Virus record (IMG/VR): IMGVR_UViG_3300042879_004902
Coordinates: 1-64,000 of that record
Direction: 5' to 3' (one strand)
Length of the DNA: 64,000 nucleotides
Source of the DNA: a virus
Shown here: piece after piece, positions 1 through 7,739 of the stretch
Numbering within the stretch: the stretch's first letter is position 1
Layout: every line of letters starts with the position of its first letter
Position numbers and translations under genes: made by a program
The notes under the pieces: model-generated
Told to the model about the DNA's origin: nothing
The model's database searches: none
Seen by the model: the letters and a program-made list of their open reading frames with translations, nothing else

Positions 1-21
1 CAACCAACCGCTTAAACGTTA

Positions 22-945
22 ATGTCTGTTCTCTCACGGTATCTGAACACCGAAAAGTATCAAGGTGAAATGCGTGATCTGGTTAATGCCCAGATCCTCA
101 ATGACAAAACCCAATGTGGTCTCTTCCTGAAAGATACTGCACTCGCACGTATCGGCTGGTCTGGAAACGTTAAGCAGTTTCCTAAAGCTGAAGAGTACGT
201 CCACACGTACAACAATGGCGACAAAAACGAAGGCATCTTCTTTAAGACGCCGCGCATGGTGGTTCTCCACTGTGGTTTCCGTAAAGATGTAACCTTCATC
301 GAAAACTCTGATAAAGGCGGCATCGAAGGTCTCTACCCCAGGGATTCATTTCTGTATGACGATTGGGAAGCGGCTAACCCCAACAAACCAAGCCCCTACA
401 AGCGTCGTCGCCTTGTCCTGATCTTCCTGGTGGACGCAAATGGTGTAGCCGTGCACAAGAAACCGTTGATCCTCTCGATCCACGGTGGTGCATCGAACCT
501 GTTCTGCGACGCTTACTCCACGTTCATCGAGCAGCTTGAATCTGCTTTTGCTGATCGTATGGGTCTTAAGTCTGCTGCAGGTTTCGACCCCAAGCAAACT
601 GCTGCTGCTATCTTCACCCCTACATTTGGCTCGCAGCTTTACGGCGGTGACAAAGCCAAGTCCTGGATTGCTTATCCCGAAAAGTGGGTAACCCCTACTG
701 CTGAAACCGTGGAAGATTTCTTCCCCAAAGCAGAAAATGACATCGATTTCATCGAGAGCGTCTGGGAAACCTGCCCTCCTGAAGTGTACGCCTCCAGCTT
801 CTTCAAGCAGTGTGAAAAGGAGATTGGCTATCACGCCATCAAGCCGGGTCTTGACTTCACCCTTCCGCCCGTTGAGTCCTCAAAAAACTCCCGTGTTCTG
901 CTCGGGGCCAGGGATGAAGACACGGGTGAAATCACCCTTGACTGA
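22..945 (+). CDS. Conserved hypothetical protein, possibly DUF5895-like
   Basis: This 307-residue soluble protein has no signal peptide or membrane segment. It begins MSVLSRYLNTEKYQG and ends in an acidic tail (RDEDTGEITLD). The start and general layout recall a cyanobacterial and cyanophage family annotated as DUF5895, but this is from memory and uncertain. Acidic C-termini occur on phage single-stranded DNA-binding proteins, and it lies at the head of the + strand nucleic-acid gene group, so a DNA-binding role is possible but unproven. A clear intrinsic terminator follows 20 bases after the stop, so it probably closes a transcription unit that began before the window. Confidence 0.8.
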   Translation: MSVLSRYLNTEKYQGEMRDLVNAQILNDKTQCGLFLKDTALARIGWSGNVKQFPKAEEYVHTYNNGDKNEGIFFKTPRMVVLHCGFRKDVTFIENSDKGGIEGLYPRDSFLYDDWEAANPNKPSPYKRRRLVLIFLVDANGVAVHKKPLILSIHGGASNLFCDAYSTFIEQLESAFADRMGLKSAAGFDPKQTAAAIFTPTFGSQLYGGDKAKSWIAYPEKWVTPTAETVEDFFPKAENDIDFIESVWETCPPEVYASSFFKQCEKEIGYHAIKPGLDFTLPPVESSKNSRVLLGARDEDTGEITLD

Positions 946-964
946 TCGTTGATTGTTGTTTGTG

Positions 965-990
965 GCCGGGCCGTTTGGTCCGGCTTTTTT
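965..990 (+). terminator. Intrinsic terminator after the first gene
   Basis: GCCGGGCC, loop GTTT, GGTCCGGC form an 8-bp stem with one G-U pair, followed at once by six T residues. It sits between the stop at 945 and the ATG at 992, so transcription from the first gene should end here. Confidence 0.85.
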
Positions 991-991
991 C

Positions 992-1216
992 ATGGCTAGC
1001 AAATTATCTGAGATCAAGAAGCACTTAAAAAAATATGGGTGGCTCCTAGTAAAAAACGGAACAAATCATTTCATCTATGGCAAAGATGAAAAGATGATCC
1101 TTATACCAAAAGGCAGGAAGATATACTCCAGGAGTTATAAGCAACTCCTGTGGAAGATTGAAGGTAGGACTGATGTCAGTAAAGAGCGTCAGCTCAGTTT
1201 TGATATCGAGTCTTAA
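992..1216 (+). CDS. HicA/YcfA-like small protein (orphan)
   Basis: A 74-residue basic protein beginning MASKLSEIKKHLKKYGW. The pattern helix - GW - K-G-T-N-H-F - strand - I-P-K - later helix matches the HicA/YcfA double-stranded-RNA-binding fold (usual GW..(R/K)..GSH..). HicA toxins cleave mRNA using a histidine in the G(S/T)xH position; N-H-F is present here. No HicB antitoxin gene is adjacent. The start at 992 is chosen because an upstream in-frame start at 953 would read through the terminator hairpin. Its 3' end overlaps a convergent gene by 23 bases. Confidence 0.7.
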   Translation: MASKLSEIKKHLKKYGWLLVKNGTNHFIYGKDEKMILIPKGRKIYSRSYKQLLWKIEGRTDVSKERQLSFDIES

Positions 1217-1439
1217 TCACATCAGCTTCCAGGTTTGCAAGCCTTTTGACCAGGCCACGAATCATTCTTTGACGGAGAACTGCTAAATGCAAAAGCTTCA
1301 ACGCACCTAGCTTGATTTGTTCTATGTCAGTTACAGCTTCAATTTCTTTTGTGAGTTTTGCAATCAAAAACTCATCTTCAAGTGTTGACTCAAAGTTCAT
1401 CGCGTCAAACGGAACTTCAGTCAGCTCAAACTCAGACAT
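1194..1439 (-). CDS. Hypothetical helical protein
   Basis: An 81-residue protein starting MSEFELTEVPFDAMNFE. The N-terminal third is acidic, and the rest is predicted helical with a basic end (RQRMIRGLVKRLANLE). It is a lone leftward gene between + genes and overlaps the HicA-like stop. A longer reading (12 extra residues) exists, but the internal ATG gives a more typical N-terminus. No family is recognised. Confidence 0.55.
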   Translation of the reverse strand: MSEFELTEVPFDAMNFESTLEDEFLIAKLTKEIEAVTDIEQIKLGALKLLHLAVLRQRMIRGLVKRLANLEADVIKTRYQN

Positions 1440-1508
1440 TGTCTTTGAGCATAATGCCCAGTCTACATAGTTCACGCCTTGCTTGTGTTACCACGTATAC
1501 AAAAAAAC

Positions 1509-2201
1509 ATGAACAGCGCACTGACTCTTGAATCCAGCAACGGTAAAACAGGTCCCATTGCAGTCAGCACAACCTCAAGAGCTAGCTGTGCTCCAGGGTG
1601 CCCGCTGTCTGGTGTAAACGGCTGTTATGCAGAGGCTGGTTACTACACCAGGATGCACTGGGATGCTGTAACAGCGGGTACACGTGGACAAGGTCCAGTG
1701 GATTTCATCAACCGCGTTGCTACGCTGCCAGCTGGTTCATTGTTTCGTCACAACGTTGCTGGCGATCTGTGGCCTGGAGTCAGACCGAACCTAATCGATG
1801 GCGTCAGGCTCACCATGCTGGCCGAGGCTTCTCGTCACCTGACAGCTTGGACCTACACGCACCACGAAAGAAACCTGGAAAACCTGTCTGCAATCAGAGC
1901 TGCACTCCGCAGAGGGTTCACCGTCAACCTCTCGACCGAGTCAAAGAAAGATGCAGCCACCTTCTACAAGCGTGGTTATCCGGTTACCTGCGTCGTGCCT
2001 GCGGATTCCCCCAGGTCGTTCAGGTACAAAGAGACTCTGTTCAGGCAGTGCCCAGCAACGGTAGAAGGCTCGACGGTAACGTGTGCGACTTGCGGTGGCG
2101 CCAAGGGTAAACCCCTATGCTCCCTGGCAAACCGTAATTTTGTCATTACTTTTCCCGTCCACGGTTCCCGCTCGAAAGCTGCAGCGTTGCAGTGCAGTTG
2201 A
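1509..2201 (+). CDS. Cysteine-rich phage protein of the Gp37/Gp68-like (DUF7227-type) group
   Basis: About 230 residues. The N-terminal part reads SRASCAPGCPLSGVNGCYAEAG, followed by GTRG, LPAGSLFRHNVAGDLWPG, WTYTHHER and a C-terminal CATCGGAKGKPLCSL cluster. This pattern (C-x3-C-P-L...G-C-Y-A-E, then RHN-GD) is shared by a widespread phage family of unknown function often annotated as Gp37/Gp68-like or DUF7227. The spaced cysteines suggest a metal or iron-sulfur site. ATG 1509 is preferred to 1479 because the extra ten residues are not family-like. Confidence 0.75.
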   Translation: MNSALTLESSNGKTGPIAVSTTSRASCAPGCPLSGVNGCYAEAGYYTRMHWDAVTAGTRGQGPVDFINRVATLPAGSLFRHNVAGDLWPGVRPNLIDGVRLTMLAEASRHLTAWTYTHHERNLENLSAIRAALRRGFTVNLSTESKKDAATFYKRGYPVTCVVPADSPRSFRYKETLFRQCPATVEGSTVTCATCGGAKGKPLCSLANRNFVITFPVHGSRSKAAALQCS

Positions 2202-2252
2202 CTCTCCGGAGGAAAAACCTAGACTGTCACTGCAATCTCGCCTTGTCCTAGG

Positions 2253-2387
2253 ATGGCTAGTAAGTCCCTGAGCGGCTCACCACATAAAGATGGGGTGCCA
2301 AAACGCACCTCGATCGGTCACGGTCGACGTAAGCGCGGCTCATTCAAGGTCCGCAGCCAAAAACCCAATCGTGGGCAAGGAAAGTGA
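2253..2387 (+). CDS. Small basic protein, 44 residues
   Basis: The reading frame begins MASKSLSGSPHKDG and ends in a Lys/Arg/Gly-rich tail (GRRKRGSFKVRSQK). The very high basic charge suggests nucleic-acid binding. It lies between two solid + genes with tight spacing and continues their direction. No family is recognised, and the call depends on composition and position only. Confidence 0.5.
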   Translation: MASKSLSGSPHKDGVPKRTSIGHGRRKRGSFKVRSQKPNRGQGK

Positions 2388-2438
2388 TTACTGGTCCTGG
2401 GCATGACCTAAAAAGGCTCACACACAACACCACCCACC

Positions 2439-3272
2439 ATGTCTACAGTTGCATCTCAACTGACGACTGCGCAACAGCTGATCTACAGCCGTACTCGCAT
2501 CGTCAACTCCACATCAAGGATTAGCCCTGAATTGTATGGCAGCCTTGAACCCAGAGACATCCTTTCAATCTCCCTGCAAGGAGACAAAGTTCACTGCCTA
2601 CTTGCAGATGGAGAGATTGCAGTTGATCGCTCAACTGTTATTGCCAACTTCTGGGAGTACAGGACACGTACACCCTCGTTCTTTGACTACAAGATTTGGC
2701 GCCAGGTAGAAAATCCGGAGGGGTTTTCAGGTGTTGCAGTTGGTGCAATTGATTACTCAATGATTCCAAATCGCATTGCCGTTGATCGACAGGGGGTCCG
2801 CAAGCTTTACTTTGTTAATGAAAACGAAAAGCTGTGCACCTGTGGTTCCTGGCAACAGCTTAATGAGCACAAGTTGGAACTGGAAAAGGAGTTTAAAGAG
2901 CATGGTCAACGTTGCTTTGAACCTACCTGTAAGCATTTAAGGTGGGCTGAAGCCAACACCAAGCTGCAGGCGCTGCGTTACCTGACAAAAGATAACAAAG
3001 GAGAATACAACCCGCGGCTTTGTGTTTACACTTTTGATCACCGCCGTGGCATGCTTCTTTATCGCATCACCTATGACGGAGTAAAAAGTAAAGGTCAATG
3101 GTTTCCAGTTGAAGGCTGGAAAGAAAAAGAAGTCTACGGAAAGGGCGGTATTCCTAGCGGAGAATGCTGGGATACTTTCTTTTCTGCTCTAAGTCAGACT
3201 GAACCATTCAAGCTTGTCAAGTTTTCGCACGGTGTTGCAGGCTTGATGAACAGCACACGTTCCAAAAACTGA
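2439..3272 (+). CDS. SWIM-like zinc-binding protein
   Basis: 277 residues. The middle holds C-T-C-G-S at about residue 133 and C-F-E-P-T-C-K-H-L about 30 residues later, which fits the SWIM zinc-finger pattern CxC...CxH with an insertion. The N-terminal region ([22 protein letters not shown]) looks like a small beta domain. SWIM domains bind DNA or protein partners; the partner here is unknown. It precedes the Gp157 gene by 17 bases, probably in one operon. Confidence 0.7.
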   Translation: MSTVASQLTTAQQLIYSRTRIVNSTSRISPELYGSLEPRDILSISLQGDKVHCLLADGEIAVDRSTVIANFWEYRTRTPSFFDYKIWRQVENPEGFSGVAVGAIDYSMIPNRIAVDRQGVRKLYFVNENEKLCTCGSWQQLNEHKLELEKEFKEHGQRCFEPTCKHLRWAEANTKLQALRYLTKDNKGEYNPRLCVYTFDHRRGMLLYRITYDGVKSKGQWFPVEGWKEKEVYGKGGIPSGECWDTFFSALSQTEPFKLVKFSHGVAGLMNSTRSKN

Positions 3273-3289
3273 TTACCCACAAACACATC

Positions 3290-3886
3290 ATGGCTGACAA
3301 ACAGAGTTACATCCAGTTGGCAGAATCCGTTCAGCACATTACTTTTCTCAAAGATTTTCCTGACGCCAGTGAAGATGAGAAAGCTGAACTCGAAGCGCAC
3401 CTCAAAGATCTTGCTTCTAGGCAAGAGTCCAAGTTTGATTCAATCATTGGATTGATCAAGAAGTGTGATGCTTATATAGATGCATTGCAGAGTGAGCTTG
3501 ATGAGATCAAAACAAATCTTGATGCTTGGAAGAAGAACAAGGAGAAGATTACGAACATTATTAAGTTTGCTTATCAACAAGATTTGATTGGTGGTACGCC
3601 AACAGGTGTCAAGTACCAAGCAACTATTAAGCGCGTTAAACCTAGGTTGGTTGATAACTTTGAACACTGGAGCGATGCGGAAAAAACGGAGTACGGACTG
3701 CGTAAAACAACGACTGTTACACGGATCAAAGATGACGTTGTTGTTGACGTTAAGCAGGAGGATCTTCCTGATAAAACACGAGTCAGGGAATCGTTGACTG
3801 CAGATGACGGGACTGCTCCAGTGTCGTCCCAGCTTGTTCCTGGGTTTGCGTTTGTGTACGAACGTCGTAAGAGGTTGACAAACTGA
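3290..3886 (+). CDS. Siphovirus Gp157-like protein
   Basis: 198 residues. A long coiled coil covers residues about 30-95 (heptads with [22 protein letters not shown]), followed by a small beta-rich C-terminal half. Length and architecture match the Gp157 family (PF05565), found next to single-strand annealing and recombination genes in many phages. Biochemical function is not established. It is transcribed with the SWIM-like gene and is followed by a structured non-coding stretch. Confidence 0.75.
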   Translation: MADKQSYIQLAESVQHITFLKDFPDASEDEKAELEAHLKDLASRQESKFDSIIGLIKKCDAYIDALQSELDEIKTNLDAWKKNKEKITNIIKFAYQQDLIGGTPTGVKYQATIKRVKPRLVDNFEHWSDAEKTEYGLRKTTTVTRIKDDVVVDVKQEDLPDKTRVRESLTADDGTAPVSSQLVPGFAFVYERRKRLTN

Positions 3887-3904
3887 TAAGATAAAAAGCG
3901 GGTT

Positions 3905-4090
3905 CGCGTCAGGCACATAGCCTGAAAGGCGGCCTCTGCTAAGTCCTGGGTTTCCAGGCCAGGGGGATGGCCTCCCCTGCTCGAAGGGTGCAACAAGGAA
4001 CGTTGCATTAAACGAAGGATCCCCTCAGCCACATCGTAGAAGCACTGTTAAGGTGATCGTGGGTGGACATCCTCGCCCTACATTTAATCT
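3905..4090 (+). ncRNA. Candidate structured RNA between Gp157 and a small basic gene
   Basis: This 190-base gap is rich in local inverted repeats: CAGGC/GCCTG (3910-3924), CCTGG-GTTT-CCAGG (3945-3958), AGGGG/CCCCT (3961-3978) and GCAAC/GTTGC (3990-4006). AGGGG can also pair with the later ATCCCCT. No open frame fits. It could be a 5'-leader regulatory RNA for the gene at 4100, a processed small RNA, or chance folding of a G+C-rich spacer. No named family is recognised. Confidence 0.4.
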
Positions 4091-4099
4091 GTATTAATC

Positions 4100-4264
4100 A
4101 TGCCTCAAAAGAAACCCGGCGACCCCGGCCTTTACGCAAACATCCACGCTAAACAAGAGCGCATCAAGCAAGGCAGCGGTGAAACCATGCGCAAGCCTGG
4201 CGAGAAAGGCGCTCCAACAGAAAAAGCATTTAAGGATTCCGCTAAGACTGCAAAGAAAAAGTAA
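4100..4264 (+). CDS. Small conserved basic phage protein
   Basis: 54 residues, MPQKKPGDPGLYANIHAKQE, then RMRKPGEKGAPT and a Lys-rich end. The GLYANIHAKxxRIKxGSGExMRKPGxKGAP pattern occurs in small proteins of many phages, close to structural genes in some. Function is unknown. The net charge is strongly positive, suggesting DNA or capsid-interior association. Confidence 0.75.
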   Translation: MPQKKPGDPGLYANIHAKQERIKQGSGETMRKPGEKGAPTEKAFKDSAKTAKKK

Positions 4265-4340
4265 GTAAAACGATTCTCTAACATTGCTTGTCATTGCAGG
4301 GGTCCAGTGGTTACGCTGTACGCGGACACTGGAGCCCTCA

Positions 4341-4667
4341 ATGACCGAGTTTTACGTTGAGAATTTTGACGATTATTCAGAGATTTTTAAAGAGCACGCG
4401 GGCTACATCGCAGAACTCATGAAGATCCTGGATGATGAAATTGTTTCGATGGGTATACCGCCAGTAGGTAGAACAGAAAAGCTGTTCAGAATGACCCTAG
4501 ATCTGCTTTATCATGTCGATCAATCTTATAAGAAAAAGTATGAGATTGATGAGCCTGAGTTCAAGCTGACAACTTACATGAGTGAAGAAGATGTTATTGG
4601 TGCACTGCGAACTGCAATCAAAGAAGAACTTATTGATCTCAACGGTAACAACAATGGAACCAAATGA
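4341..4667 (+). CDS. Hypothetical acidic protein, 108 residues
   Basis: Begins MTEFYVENFDDYSEIFKEH and is helical and acidic throughout, with DLLYHVDQSYKKKYEID near the middle. ATG 4341 is preferred to 4284 because the longer N-terminus is unlike a normal start. The stop overlaps the start of the next gene by 14 bases, so the two are probably translationally coupled. No family is recognised. Confidence 0.6.
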   Translation: MTEFYVENFDDYSEIFKEHAGYIAELMKILDDEIVSMGIPPVGRTEKLFRMTLDLLYHVDQSYKKKYEIDEPEFKLTTYMSEEDVIGALRTAIKEELIDLNGNNNGTK

Positions 4668-4836
4668 AAAAACGGAAACCAAGCGTTGGACACTTCCTGT
4701 TGATGAGGACGGTGTTCTTATCCTCCCAGATGAACTCTGGGCTGAGTTGGGGTGGAAAGAAGGTGACTCCCTGGAATGGGTTGATCAAGAAGATGGTTCA
4801 TTTCTTCTCGTAAAAGTTGAAGAAAGTGACGAGTAA
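4654..4836 (+). CDS. AbrB/MazE-type swapped-hairpin DNA-binding protein
   Basis: 60 residues. The core VLILPDELWAELGWKEGDSLEWVDQ followed by SFLLVK is the SpoVT-AbrB motif, a dimeric beta-barrel that binds DNA in transition regulators and in MazE/VapB antitoxins. No toxin gene is adjacent; the next gene is a zinc ribbon. A second, diverged member lies at 51136-51318. The start inside the preceding gene is the only ATG that leaves the core intact. Confidence 0.75.
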   Translation: MEPNEKTETKRWTLPVDEDGVLILPDELWAELGWKEGDSLEWVDQEDGSFLLVKVEESDE

Positions 4837-5026
4837 AGATCAACCGGACTGGGTCTGCAACAACTGCGGTGAACAGTTCGGAAAATGGTGGGTCGATGAT
4901 CAATACATCGGCCCTTCTTCTCATTACGCCACGTACCACTCAGGTCCCTGTGATGTCTGTAACCAAGTCAAATACGTTACAGAAGCCAGGGATTTTGGTT
5001 ATCTCAGATCTGACTGGAAGGATTAG
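4826..5026 (+). CDS. Small zinc-ribbon protein
   Basis: Using GTG 4826 gives 66 residues, with CNNCGEQFGKWW and CDVCNQVKYV forming a two-CxxC zinc ribbon separated by about 25 residues. It overlaps the AbrB-like gene by 11 bases. Zinc ribbons of this size in phages often bind nucleic acid or act as transcription accessories; the specific role is unknown. The end overlaps the convergent virion gene by 4 bases. Confidence 0.65.
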   Translation: MTSKDQPDWVCNNCGEQFGKWWVDDQYIGPSSHYATYHSGPCDVCNQVKYVTEARDFGYLRSDWKD

Positions 5027-6336
5027 CGGCTGATCTCTTCAAAGTCCATCGAAGCGTAAATGTTTGCTCCATTTGAACTTGCAGCCGCAACTAACGTCAA
5101 TTCATACGGCGTGCTAGTAAACGGTTCTCGTTCCAGCTGGAACTTAAACAGCGCTTCTTTAAGGATGTCAACTGTGTCGCGGGCTTGGTTGGATGCACTG
5201 GTGTAACCAGAAGCAAGGATGCGTCCGCTAGCAAACGATGTTCCTGTGATGTTGTACTCAACTGCAGAATCTACTCCGGCGCTTACCCACGTACCTCCTG
5301 TTGTTGTTCCGCTTGCAATGACTTGCCAGTTGTAGTTAGCGTTGTTTGTAATGCCCATAATTGAAAGGGCTGTAAGAATGACAATTGCATCTAAACGATT
5401 GGGAGAAGCTTTAAGGCGAATTGAAATTACAGGGTAGTAAGTTCCTGCTGTAGTTAAAACATGGGGTGTAGTAATTGGAGTGCTGATTGCTTTCTGAGCG
5501 CCACGTAATTCGTATCCTCCTTCTGATAAAACAGAAGAGCAAATTTGTTTTAGCGTACTGCTACTTGCTGTTGTTGCTGTGTTTTCAATCTCATAACGCA
5601 GCGGCAGAGAAGCAGTCGTAATGTACGTTGATGCAATTACGTTTGCATGTTGGAACACGTGGCAAGCAACAAACTTGCCGTCAATAACAAAACCCAGCCG
5701 CACACTGCCAAGACCTAACCACTCAATATCCATCCACAGGATTTGAGCTTTGGTAACATCCAAAGTCATTCCGGAGATCCCCGTTCCATCCAAGGGATCA
5801 AGGTTCCAGTTGGATTGAGAAACTCGTGTTTCAGTTACTGTTCCAGTAACAATGCTGCGTTCAACAAAAGAAAGGGAGTTAGCGCCTGTGCCGTTTAGCT
5901 CCAGGTACATGCCATTGTCGTTGCCGTAATAGCCGACACGCTGTCTCAACCCTGTTTTGGCAGGGTTCATTACAAAAGTACTCAGCACCAGCAAAGATTT
6001 GCCGGGTTGGTAAGAAAAAACTTTGGTGGTTTCGCGGTAAACCTTGGAGCCAGATGTAGTCGTTACGGCTAAATCAATTAAACCTTGACTGGCATTAAAC
6101 GTTGTTGTGCCACCAGATGCAGTAGACGTTGCCCACAGCCCGTTTTCTCGGTAACGATGGCTGGAATCAAACAGAGTCAGGGGCGTAGAAACCCGAAGGC
6201 GACCAAAAGAATCAATAGAAGAAGGTTGTGCTGCTGTACCAGAGTCAAGAATGACCCTCAGTGGTTCATCCAATAAACCGGATACCTTAACTACCTCGTA
6301 ACGAGCTTCATCTCTTGGGTCAATAATTGTTGCCAC
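5023..6336 (-). CDS. Virion structural protein, paralogue of the large 29318-32242 protein
   Basis: 437 residues, beta-rich, Ser/Thr/Gly-rich, cysteine-poor. FGRLRVSTPLTLFDSSHRY, SNWNLDPLDGTGISGM and VRLGFVIDGKFVACH have direct counterparts in the 974-residue protein at 29318-32242 (LRVSTPQALIDTDFEY, SQWNLDRCNGTGSAGF, IRFGFKDQNGEVIYCH). The shared blocks suggest one virion fold reused in two lengths, perhaps a tail or capsid surface protein. It stands alone, far from the main structural block, between + strand genes. Confidence 0.75.
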   Translation of the reverse strand: MATIIDPRDEARYEVVKVSGLLDEPLRVILDSGTAAQPSSIDSFGRLRVSTPLTLFDSSHRYRENGLWATSTASGGTTTFNASQGLIDLAVTTTSGSKVYRETTKVFSYQPGKSLLVLSTFVMNPAKTGLRQRVGYYGNDNGMYLELNGTGANSLSFVERSIVTGTVTETRVSQSNWNLDPLDGTGISGMTLDVTKAQILWMDIEWLGLGSVRLGFVIDGKFVACHVFQHANVIASTYITTASLPLRYEIENTATTASSSTLKQICSSVLSEGGYELRGAQKAISTPITTPHVLTTAGTYYPVISIRLKASPNRLDAIVILTALSIMGITNNANYNWQVIASGTTTGGTWVSAGVDSAVEYNITGTSFASGRILASGYTSASNQARDTVDILKEALFKFQLEREPFTSTPYELTLVAAASSNGANIYASMDFEEISR

Positions 6337-6421
6337 GCCGCGCCTGAAAAACTATCTACTCAGTTTAACGGTTGCATTCCAGATTAGAAAGGTTAAGCTG
6401 TTCCTGTTGCTACTCCCTGTC

Positions 6422-6661
6422 ATGCGGGAATCTAAAAAGATTAAGTACAAAGGAAAGCCTTCTGAGATCCTGGAGTCTATCCTTTACGAAGGGTACGAAA
6501 TCAAAAGTCTTAAGCACGGCAACACAGGTCACATTCTATACAGCTCGCCAAGCAAAGAATATGAGTGGGAAAACTGCTGGGGCATGGATCTTCAGACAGC
6601 AAAAAACAATGTGCTGAAGTACAACCAACACCTGACTGAATCTGGTTCGGTGCCAGGGTGA
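6422..6661 (+). CDS. Hypothetical protein, 79 residues
   Basis: Reads MRESKKIKYKGKPSEILESI. Alternating strands and helices (HGNTGHILYSSPSKEYEWEN) suggest a compact alpha/beta fold. It shares its promoter region with the leftward gene starting at 6336, so the two are divergent. ATG 6422 is chosen over 6407, which would add a hydrophobic MLLPV. No family is recognised. Confidence 0.55.
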   Translation: MRESKKIKYKGKPSEILESILYEGYEIKSLKHGNTGHILYSSPSKEYEWENCWGMDLQTAKNNVLKYNQHLTESGSVPG

Positions 6662-6722
6662 AACGCCCGTAGAATCAACACTGTATCGATTTTGTGGTAG
6701 CTGAGAAGTGGTTCGCCCGGTG

Positions 6723-6968
6723 ATGACTGATCTCATGGATGACCTGGCAATGGACATCCATGCTTATCTTCTTGAAATTTCTACCGAATACCAAGGAAAT
6801 AACTACGTCCTGATTCCAATTACGGATGTCGTTAAGAAGTTTCAACGGAATCACCGCACTATCCAGCGGCGCATTGGTGCGCTTAAAGATGAAGGACTTC
6901 TTGTTCCTGTCATCCGCAAAAACACGATTGCGCTCTACCACGTTAAAGAACAGGAGGACCAACCATGA
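6723..6968 (+). CDS. Winged-helix-like DNA-binding protein
   Basis: About 81 residues. PITDVVKKFQRNHRTIQRRIG and ALKDEGLLVPVIRKNTIALYHV read as helix-turn-helix plus wing, as in small MarR-type or primosomal DnaT/DnaD-like repressors. Several starts are possible (GTG 6708, ATG 6723, 6735 or 6750); none has a convincing ribosome site, so the N-terminus is uncertain. Its stop overlaps the next ATG (ATGA). Confidence 0.6.
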   Translation: MTDLMDDLAMDIHAYLLEISTEYQGNNYVLIPITDVVKKFQRNHRTIQRRIGALKDEGLLVPVIRKNTIALYHVKEQEDQP

Positions 6969-7270
6969 CGGATAAGCCGAGTGATAGCAGTCATCTTGAA
7001 GCTCTTTCGTTCCTCCTTTCTTCCTTTACAGACAACGGCAGATCGCTTAGAGCATTTACAGCTAACCCTCAGGAACTAGCTATCACAATCTTGACTGCAG
7101 GTCTGCTTGCCAATTCAAAGCTGATGGTCAGCCCAGAAGATGCGGTCAAATGTGCTTTTGATATTCACTCCAGGATTCAAAAGCACGTGAGCCAGCACCA
7201 GTCAATGACGTTTGCTGCCAACATCGAAAATTGTTTTACGGGATCGCACCCTGAAGTTGAAGGCGATTGA
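6965..7270 (+). CDS. Hypothetical protein coupled to the winged-helix gene
   Basis: 101 residues, mostly helical, with a central hydrophobic helix (LAITILTAGLLANSKLM) and the ending HPEVEGD. The start overlaps the previous stop by four bases, indicating translational coupling. The 3' end overlaps the convergent speD by 35 bases. No domain is recognised. Confidence 0.6.
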   Translation: MTDKPSDSSHLEALSFLLSSFTDNGRSLRAFTANPQELAITILTAGLLANSKLMVSPEDAVKCAFDIHSRIQKHVSQHQSMTFAANIENCFTGSHPEVEGD

Positions 7271-7661
7271 CGCTGTGACCTTCTCTGGATAGCAGCTTCA
7301 TTGAGCCTGCTGTTGCCTTTAAGGATTCTCTTAAACTTCGGCACGCTGCTTCTGGATTGGTGTGGTCACCGCAAGTAAACGCATCAATTGCTGCGTAACC
7401 GTGCTCAGGCCAGGTGTGAATTGAAAGGTGGGACTCGGATAAAAGAGCAACCGCAGTCACGCCCTGGGGTTCAAATTTATGGGAAACCATGTCCAAAAGC
7501 GTTGCTCCAGAAGCATCTGCTGCTTGCGTCATGGCTTCCTTAATGAAGGCTTCATTATCGAGCAGGTTCGGATCGCCGCCCTGTAACTCGTAAATACAAT
7601 GCCGACCTACAACCCCAGGAACTTCATACACCTCTACTGAACCACGCAATTTTCTCTCCAT
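7236..7661 (-). CDS. speD: S-adenosylmethionine decarboxylase proenzyme
   Basis: 141 residues. SpeD decarboxylates S-adenosylmethionine to supply aminopropyl groups for spermidine. The hallmark SESHLSIHTWPEHGYAAIDA is intact. By comparison with the Thermotoga enzyme, Ser77 is the autocleavage and pyruvoyl residue, and His82 and Cys97 (FTCGD) are the conserved catalytic partners. FEPQGVT and ELQGGDPNLL also match the family. ATG 7661 gives the normal prokaryotic length; longer readings run into the opposite-strand nuclease gene. It is a leftward gene among rightward replication genes. Phage speD genes are known in cyanophages, where they may alter polyamine pools. Confidence 0.93.
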   Translation of the reverse strand: MERKLRGSVEVYEVPGVVGRHCIYELQGGDPNLLDNEAFIKEAMTQAADASGATLLDMVSHKFEPQGVTAVALLSESHLSIHTWPEHGYAAIDAFTCGDHTNPEAACRSLRESLKATAGSMKLLSREGHSVNRLQLQGAIP

Positions 7662-7739
7662 TTTACGCAGGGTGTATCGACCTAAAACGTAGACAGGCAC
7701 TGGTTTAGGCGGTACCTTTTGTTGAACTGCTGCACCCTC

